Part shown: piece by piece, positions 58,794-64,000 of the stretch
Position numbering within the stretch: position 1 is the stretch's first letter
Layout of the letters: every line of letters begins with the position of its first letter
Assembly (NCBI GenBank): GCA_018287875.1
Contig: JAGVVL010000017.1
Coordinates: 2,542,001-2,606,000 of the forward strand
Reading direction: 5' to 3'
Origin: Nigrospora sphaerica
Lineage: Eukaryota > Ascomycota > Sordariomycetes > Amphisphaeriales > Apiosporaceae
DNA: 64,000 nt
Translations under genes and position numbers: made by a program
The notes under the pieces: generated by a model
Databases searched by the model: none
Seen by the model: only the letters and a program-made list of their open reading frames with translations
Told to the model about the DNA's origin: nothing

Positions 58794-59710
58794 GTTGAAG
58801 GCGTCGACGTGCGAGAGCGAGTCGAGTTAGGCTGTGGCGGCAACGGGTTAGTGAGACCGAGTGGGCGAAAACACGGCCAACGGGCGTTGGGAGAAAAAAT
58901 ACGCCGAGAGATTGGGGGCCGAGGCGGATGGTGGTGAGTGGAAGAAACAACGTCAGACAACGCGGAGGAGGTGAAGAAAGAGTTATGGTGTGTTGCCGCA
59001 GGGAATCCAAAGAGAGGCCAGTGCGTGTGGGTGTGCCTGGGTGTGCTTGTGTATATGTACGTGGCCAAAGTACTTCGTTGCTCTTAGGGGAAGGAGGAAA
59101 AGAGAGACAAGGAGATGGAGGATGGTCGGAAGAAAGCAAGCGAGATGGCAATAGTTTTGTTGCGGAAACCGCTGGAGGGATGGATAGTTGCCTCTATTTA
59201 CTACAAAGTGGGCACAAGGAGGCCGAAGAAGACGGGGGGGGACAGAAGCAGAAAAAACTGGGTTGCTGGCACTTGACGCGCTGTTGTTGGTCGGCGTGGG
59301 GAGTTGAAGGGGGAGAGGGGAGAATAAAAGTTGGGAGTGGAAGATGCCCCGGGCAAATAGAGGATTGGAAATAGTTTATGTTTGGGGGGTGTGCGAAAAG
59401 AGAAACGAACCGGGGGAACACTTACTTATTTGCAGCTTTGGGTTGAGAAGCGATGGGACGGGAGAGACGTTGCACGGAGGGCCCGGAGACGTGAGAAATC
59501 ACTTAAGAGAAGGCGGCCCCAGTTGCGACTTGTGTTGAGAGAGCGCGTGCGTTTGGGAATTAGTGCAGCATGGACGTGAAATGCGTCGTCTGTCTGGTAT
59601 TGGTTGTTGTACGGTTTGAGGAGGCAAGACAGGCTGGATGGGGTGTGGGGAGGTTACGAGGAAGAAGAACGAGGGAGAAGAGGGAGACAGAGAGGGAAAG
59701 ATCGGATGAC

Positions 59711-59748
<38 letters not shown>

Positions 59749-59815
59749 GATGGGTGCGTGTGTGTGTGTTTTTGTGTTTGTGTGTGTGAGAGAGAGAGAG
59801 AGAGGAAGAGGTAAC
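59711..59815. repeat. Compound (TG)n-(TATG)n-(TG)n-(GA)n microsatellite
   Basis: A TG run of about 13 units is followed by TATG units, a second and third TG run, then a GA run ending near 59813. It lies about 0.9 kb upstream of the Sir2 start codon. Confidence 0.9.
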
Positions 59816-60300
59816 GCTATCGAGTAGCCAAGAATTCACTACGCGATGCTGACTTGGCCGGGGGGGACGTATTGTCGATTCAAGAAGGATTCAGCCAAGG
59901 AACCGACTTCCAGAGAGACACGACCCCAAGTTCCCACTTCGGCTATGGCCCGAGTCTCTATTTGAGGAGCGGGACGGAAGGGCGACAGGGCGGGAGAGAA
60001 AGGGAGAAAGAAGAGCAGGAGTTGCAATAGACGGACGGGAAGACTCGGCCAGTCCAGCCGACGGCGCGGGCGAATCAACGAACTACCTGGCACTGAAAGT
60101 TACTCAACTCACCGCGCATCGGAAAGCAGGAAACAGGAGCAGCGGTATCGAATGAGCGGGAGGATGGCGGTCCAGGTATACGGGCAGTGTAAATATGGGA
60201 AGCAGAAAAGGAGGTAAAGTAAAGTAAGTTAATTTCCAATTATTTGATGGGAAGAGACTGGCAGTAGAGACTGCGGCTGGTTGGCCTTTCTCCTCCTCTA

Positions 60301-60342
60301 GGCTGGTGCTGCTGGTGCTGCTGCTGGTGCTGCTGGTGCTGG
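60301..60342. repeat. GCTGGT/GCTGCT trinucleotide-based repeat
   Basis: About 40 bases of alternating CTG and GTG triplets in non-coding DNA. It is seen directly. Confidence 0.85.
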
Positions 60343-61846
60343 CCTGCCTAGGTGGCTGATGAGCCAGATAAAGAGAGGCAAGGTACCTCAGGCAACTAAC
60401 TGCCTAGGTGTGGGATGTAAGAGTTAGGTATGCATGTAGGTACTTACACAAGTAACCAAAAGTTACTAAACAATTCCACTGTCCCCAGAGGACCCGATCC
60501 GACTTGCTTCTTATGCAACACGTGCTTCCACTGACAGGCCGGCAAGAAGAGGGAGAAAAATTGGTGTAGGAACCTCCTTGGCCCGGCTTCACCGTTGACG
60601 AGGTACGCCGACGTGTGGAAGAGGAAGGAAGGAAGCAAGAGCAAAAAAAAAAAAGTGGCGGTATGCAACAATCTAGTCGTCATCTGCCAGTCGCCCGACA
60701 GATTGCGGCCTGCAATTAACCTCAGAGCAATGGACAGTATTACCTCGTCTTGACATGAGACCTCGGGGAGGGAAAGGTCAGTTGGCAAGGCGTTCCTGTG
60801 ACCCTTTTGAAACCCCTTCAAGTGCGTCTCAGGCCACCACCATCTTTGTCGTTTTCCCCCAAGCTCTCTCGACTTTGTCCGCCCACCGAGGCACCCGCTT
60901 ATTAGATTCCCGCTGCCTGGGTCCCCCCCCCCTCTCTCTCCTCCGGTGTAAAGTAAAGCCGCGGGTTCCCAAGGGATGTCGCGAACCATCCTTAATTGGC
61001 CATTACCGACCTTTTCTCTACAACGCAGCTCTGTCTTCTTGTTATAGACCAGCTGTGGCACGGAGACGGAGCCGAGGGGCGCGAGCGACAGGGGGCGCTT
61101 TTCCACAAGCCTGGCCTGACTCTCTATCTGCCTGCCTGTCTGCCTGTCTGCCTTTGCCGGGTAATTAAACCGCACTCAATCCTTAATTTATTGCCTAGAT
61201 GGAAATGATGGCCTTTCCAACTTATCTACCTCCTGCTCATCACCGACCCGACTGATGGGTGTATAAGGTCCGTATTGCTTCACCGAACGGAACGGCAAAG
61301 CCTCGACGGCGTACTCGGGAGGTGCCGTGCGAAACCATGTGCCAACCCTAGTGACCCCCCGTTCTGCAGTATACGATTAGGAATACCGAGATCGTGGAAA
61401 GGCCCCCCACCGTCCTCCATCCAGCCCTGTTACTTTGGTACCTATGATCCACGCCACCGCGCCCGGTCCATCTCGCAACCTGGGTAAAGCCCCTCCACCA
61501 ACCAATCTTTCTAGAATGCATCTTTTGGCATGGCAGGTCCCCATCAGCTACTCATTCCCTTGGGGTCAAGGATGTGCGTCACAGGCAACCTCGTGACGAC
61601 GCCCGAGAGGAACCATGCCCGCAATACCCAAGCTCAATCCAGCGTACCCGCCACAGCACCCAATCGAATACTAGTGACAATTTGCCAGCACATAGCACAC
61701 GCCCATCAGGCCAGGTGGACAAGTAGTCAATTGAGAGGCACCACGAGCGCCGCCCCGAGGCGTATCGCTTACTCGGTCTATTGGATGACGGATGGGAATA
61801 AAAAGTACACCGTCTAATTACATTACTCGGCCTAAGAAACGGATTT

Positions 61847-64000
61847 TCACGACTTGTCTCCTGTGGGTTCGGGGGCGCTGGAAGGCGCCGCGTTCTCCTG
61901 TCCCATGCTCTCCGGCTCCTCCGTGTATACGGGAGCCGGCTGCCCTCCTCCATTGCCTAGGTTAGACAGCGGCGACGCACGCGGCCCTGATGCCCCAAAG
62001 TCGCGGTTGTCGCTGCCGCCCAACCTATCAACGGGCGACCAACCCGCCGCAACACTTCCTGCGATGATGCCCGCCATGACAGTCGGCGCGCCCAGTGCCG
62101 AGTTCGACCGTGACCGCATGGACCTCGACCGTCTTCTAGAGTCGGGCGACGGTGCAGGCGCCGTCGACTTCATGCTGTCCTCGCGGACCGGCGTCGGAGG
62201 CGGAAGTTTGACCGAGTTGGACCGCGAGTGGCTGGGGCTCTTGGAACGCGACCGGTTCAGCATCTCGCGAGGATGCTGCATAGCAAACGTAAGGTTATTC
62301 AGGCGCCCTCCCTTGATGCGCTTGAGGAAAGCCAGCTCGTCTCGCACATCGGCGAGCGCGGCCGGATAGTGGTTGAAACGCTCCTCGTCCGTGACAGTCA
62401 GTCCGGGCAGGCCCGACTTTCGCTTGAACGACTCGGGAATGAGTCTCTCAATCAGACTGTCGGGGATAAGGCGGATGATAGCGCCGACCGGGATGGAAAT
62501 GATGCCGAGAACAAGGGCATAGCCCCATTGGGCCGCTGTCTGCGGCGGGTCGCCTGCGGCATGCGTGATGTTAAAGGCATCGCCGCCGTAGAAGATGATG
62601 ATCACCTGTGCACCACACATGACCGTGTTGATGCCGATAAAAAACCAATTCTTGGTCAAGCCCTCGAAGATGTTGAACCGGTTATCCAGCCGACGGTTGC
62701 TGGAGACTGTTAGCACGCATCCACATCCATGTCGAGAAAACTCTCCACTTACTTCCATTGGTTGAAGATTTGCATCCACACAAAGGTGTTGAAGACGAGC
62801 GTGTTCAGCTGTCTCCTCTCGGCATCGGTATCGTAACTAAGGAGACTCGGGGAGCCGTAGTATAGAAGCAGCGTGATAACAAGCTGGTAGATGGCTTGGC
62901 CAATGATCATCTTCCACATGGTCGTCGAGATGATGCCCGATCCGCGGCGTTCAGGCTTGCGATCCAACACGCTCTCCTGGGGAGGGTCGGTGGCGAGCGC
63001 GAGCGCGGCCAGAGTGTCCATGATCAGGTTGACCCACAGCAGCTGCACCGCCGTCAGGACAGAGGCCTCGGAGTCGCTGCTGACAGCCGTAACAAATGTC
63101 AAGACGACGGCAGTAACGTTGACCGTGAGCTGGAATTGCAGGAACCGCTTCACGGCATCGTTGACAGCGCGACCCCACTTGAGCGCCTTGACAATACTGT
63201 TGAAGTTGTCGTCCATCAGAATAATGGCCGAGGCCTCCTTGGCAACTTCGGTACCGGCAATACCCATTGAGAAACCGACGTCGGCCAGCTTGAGAGCCGG
63301 CGCATCGTTGGTGCCGTCGCCGGTAACTGCAACCGTTTCGCCCAGGTCTTTAAGCCGGCGGACCAGTATGCGCTTGTCTTCGGGACTGGATCGAGCGAGC
63401 ACCTGAAGATTGGGGATGACGGCCTCCTGCTGAAGTCGCGACAGGTTGCGGAACTCGGGGCCTTCCATGACAACGCCATCGGGTTGTAGGATACCACATT
63501 CGGTGGCGATAGCCTGCGCCGTCATCTTGTTGTCACCGGTAACCATGCGAACGACGACGCCAGCCCGCTGGCAATCGCGGACGGCCTCGGCCACACCCTC
63601 TCGGAGAGGGTCCTGGATGCCGACCATACCAATGAAGGTCATATTCTTGAAGATGTCCTCGAACTTAACATCGCCGTCGCCGCGGCGCGCCGTCCTCGGT
63701 GGCCACTTGTCGAAGTCACGGTAGATTATGCCGATGGTTCGCAGGGACCGGGATGCATAGTTCTCAATAAGGCCCTTCACTGTCTGCACGTTTTCGCGCG
63801 TCAAAGCCGTGGTCGAGAGGTCCCGGGAGGGGTCGCGGAGGATTTCGGTGCATTGGTCAAGGAGGATCTCGGAAGCGCCCTTGACAAATAGGCGTGCCTT
63901 GCCGTCGGGAAGCTGGACCACGACACCCATACATTTTCGGCCCGAGTCGAAGGGAATAAGCTGCAGGATTTTCGCGTTGGCACGCTCCTCGCTGACGGGG
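61847..64000 (-). CDS. PMC1: P-type Ca2+-ATPase (PMCA/Pmc1 type), C-terminal part
   Basis: This ATP-driven pump exports Ca2+ from the cytosol to the vacuole or cell exterior. The gene runs off the right edge, so the N-terminus, first membrane segments and DKTGT phosphorylation site are outside. Visible exons are 64000-62753 and 62699-61847, about 700 residues. The sequence holds the nucleotide-binding end (KGASEILLDQCTEI), MVTGDNKMTAQAIATECGI, the hinge TGDGTNDAPALKLADVGFSMGIAGTEVAKEAS, and the membrane block LLWVNLIMDTLAALALATDPP. NNRRLDNRFNIFEGL is completed across the 53-nt intron. The C-terminal tail of about 200 residues is Ser/Arg-rich (SRSKSPSHSRSNS) and may be a phosphorylated regulatory region. 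Plasma-membrane and vacuolar forms cannot be separated from this part alone. Confidence 0.95.

Larger units (their letters stand above)
58794..61846. other. Sir2 upstream region and Ca2+-ATPase 3' flank
   Basis: This is 3.05 kb without a recognised gene. The first about 1 kb is purine-rich on the plus strand and is presumably the Sir2 leader and promoter. A compound microsatellite lies at 59711-59815, a GCTGGT-rich repeat at 60301-60342 and an A run near 60643. TAGGTA words cluster at 60380-60450. Confidence 0.5.

Noticed and set aside
59711..59815. Long dinucleotide tract considered as a CRISPR-like or regulatory array
   Set aside because: It is a simple microsatellite with no spacers, and the organism is a eukaryote.
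1..64000. tRNA and 5S rRNA genes
   Set aside because: I looked by eye for B-box-like GGTTCGANNCC on both strands; the few near matches lie in coding sequence or lack a partner A-box and acceptor stem. A covariance-model search would be decisive.

Overview
This window is nuclear DNA of a filamentous ascomycete (Pezizomycotina, most likely a Sordariomycete). The DNA is GC-rich. Most genes carry one to nine short introns (roughly 50-100 nt, with GT-AG ends and CTNAY or TACTAAC branch sites). Intergenic stretches are long, with microsatellites and the TAGGTACCTA-like words common in such genomes. No bacterial-type operons, rRNA, tRNA or CRISPR were found. Coding models were assembled by joining reading frames across splice sites so that conserved family motifs stay in phase. 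Start codons and a few splice sites are inferences.

Layout, left to right: GPI mannosyltransferase 2 (3147-4575, +); a YTH-domain m6A reader (6751-8248, -); a GPI-anchored GH16 Crh-type wall transglycosylase (10499-11644, -); a 6-kb stretch with no recognisable gene; a Mam3/CNNM membrane protein (17673-19919, -); a divergent aromatic-catabolism pair, carboxy-muconate cyclase (21392-22638, -) and an intradiol ring-cleavage dioxygenase (24312-25493, +); a ZIP metal transporter (28676-30173, -); a ten-exon CDF metal exporter (33078-35223, +); a 2,989-bp Mutator-like transposon (35722-38710) with perfect 103-bp terminal inverted repeats and 9-bp target duplications; COX15 heme A synthase (38899-40361, +); a SET-domain protein (41199-42188, +); a decayed J-domain gene (42851-43845, +); a six-exon beta-lactamase-fold serine hydrolase (44347-46556, +); the complex I ESSS subunit (47930-48534, +); mitochondrial branched-chain aminotransferase (49144-50486, -); a Scy1/SCYL2-type pseudokinase (52287-55499, +); a Sir2-class sirtuin with an AT-hook (57056-58793, -); and the C-terminal half of a Ca2+-ATPase (61847 to beyond 64000, -).

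Themes: several genes serve metal handling (Mam3, ZIP, CDF, Ca2+-ATPase), mitochondrial metabolism (COX15, ESSS, BCAT) and the cell surface (GPI18 and its potential GPI-anchored client Crh). The only pair that looks functionally linked by position is the cyclase and dioxygenase, which share a 1.67-kb divergent promoter region and act in the beta-ketoadipate pathway. The most notable structure is the Mutator-like element. Its ends are identical and carry nested palindromes, but its transposase is broken by several frameshifts. It sits 188 bp upstream of the COX15 start codon.
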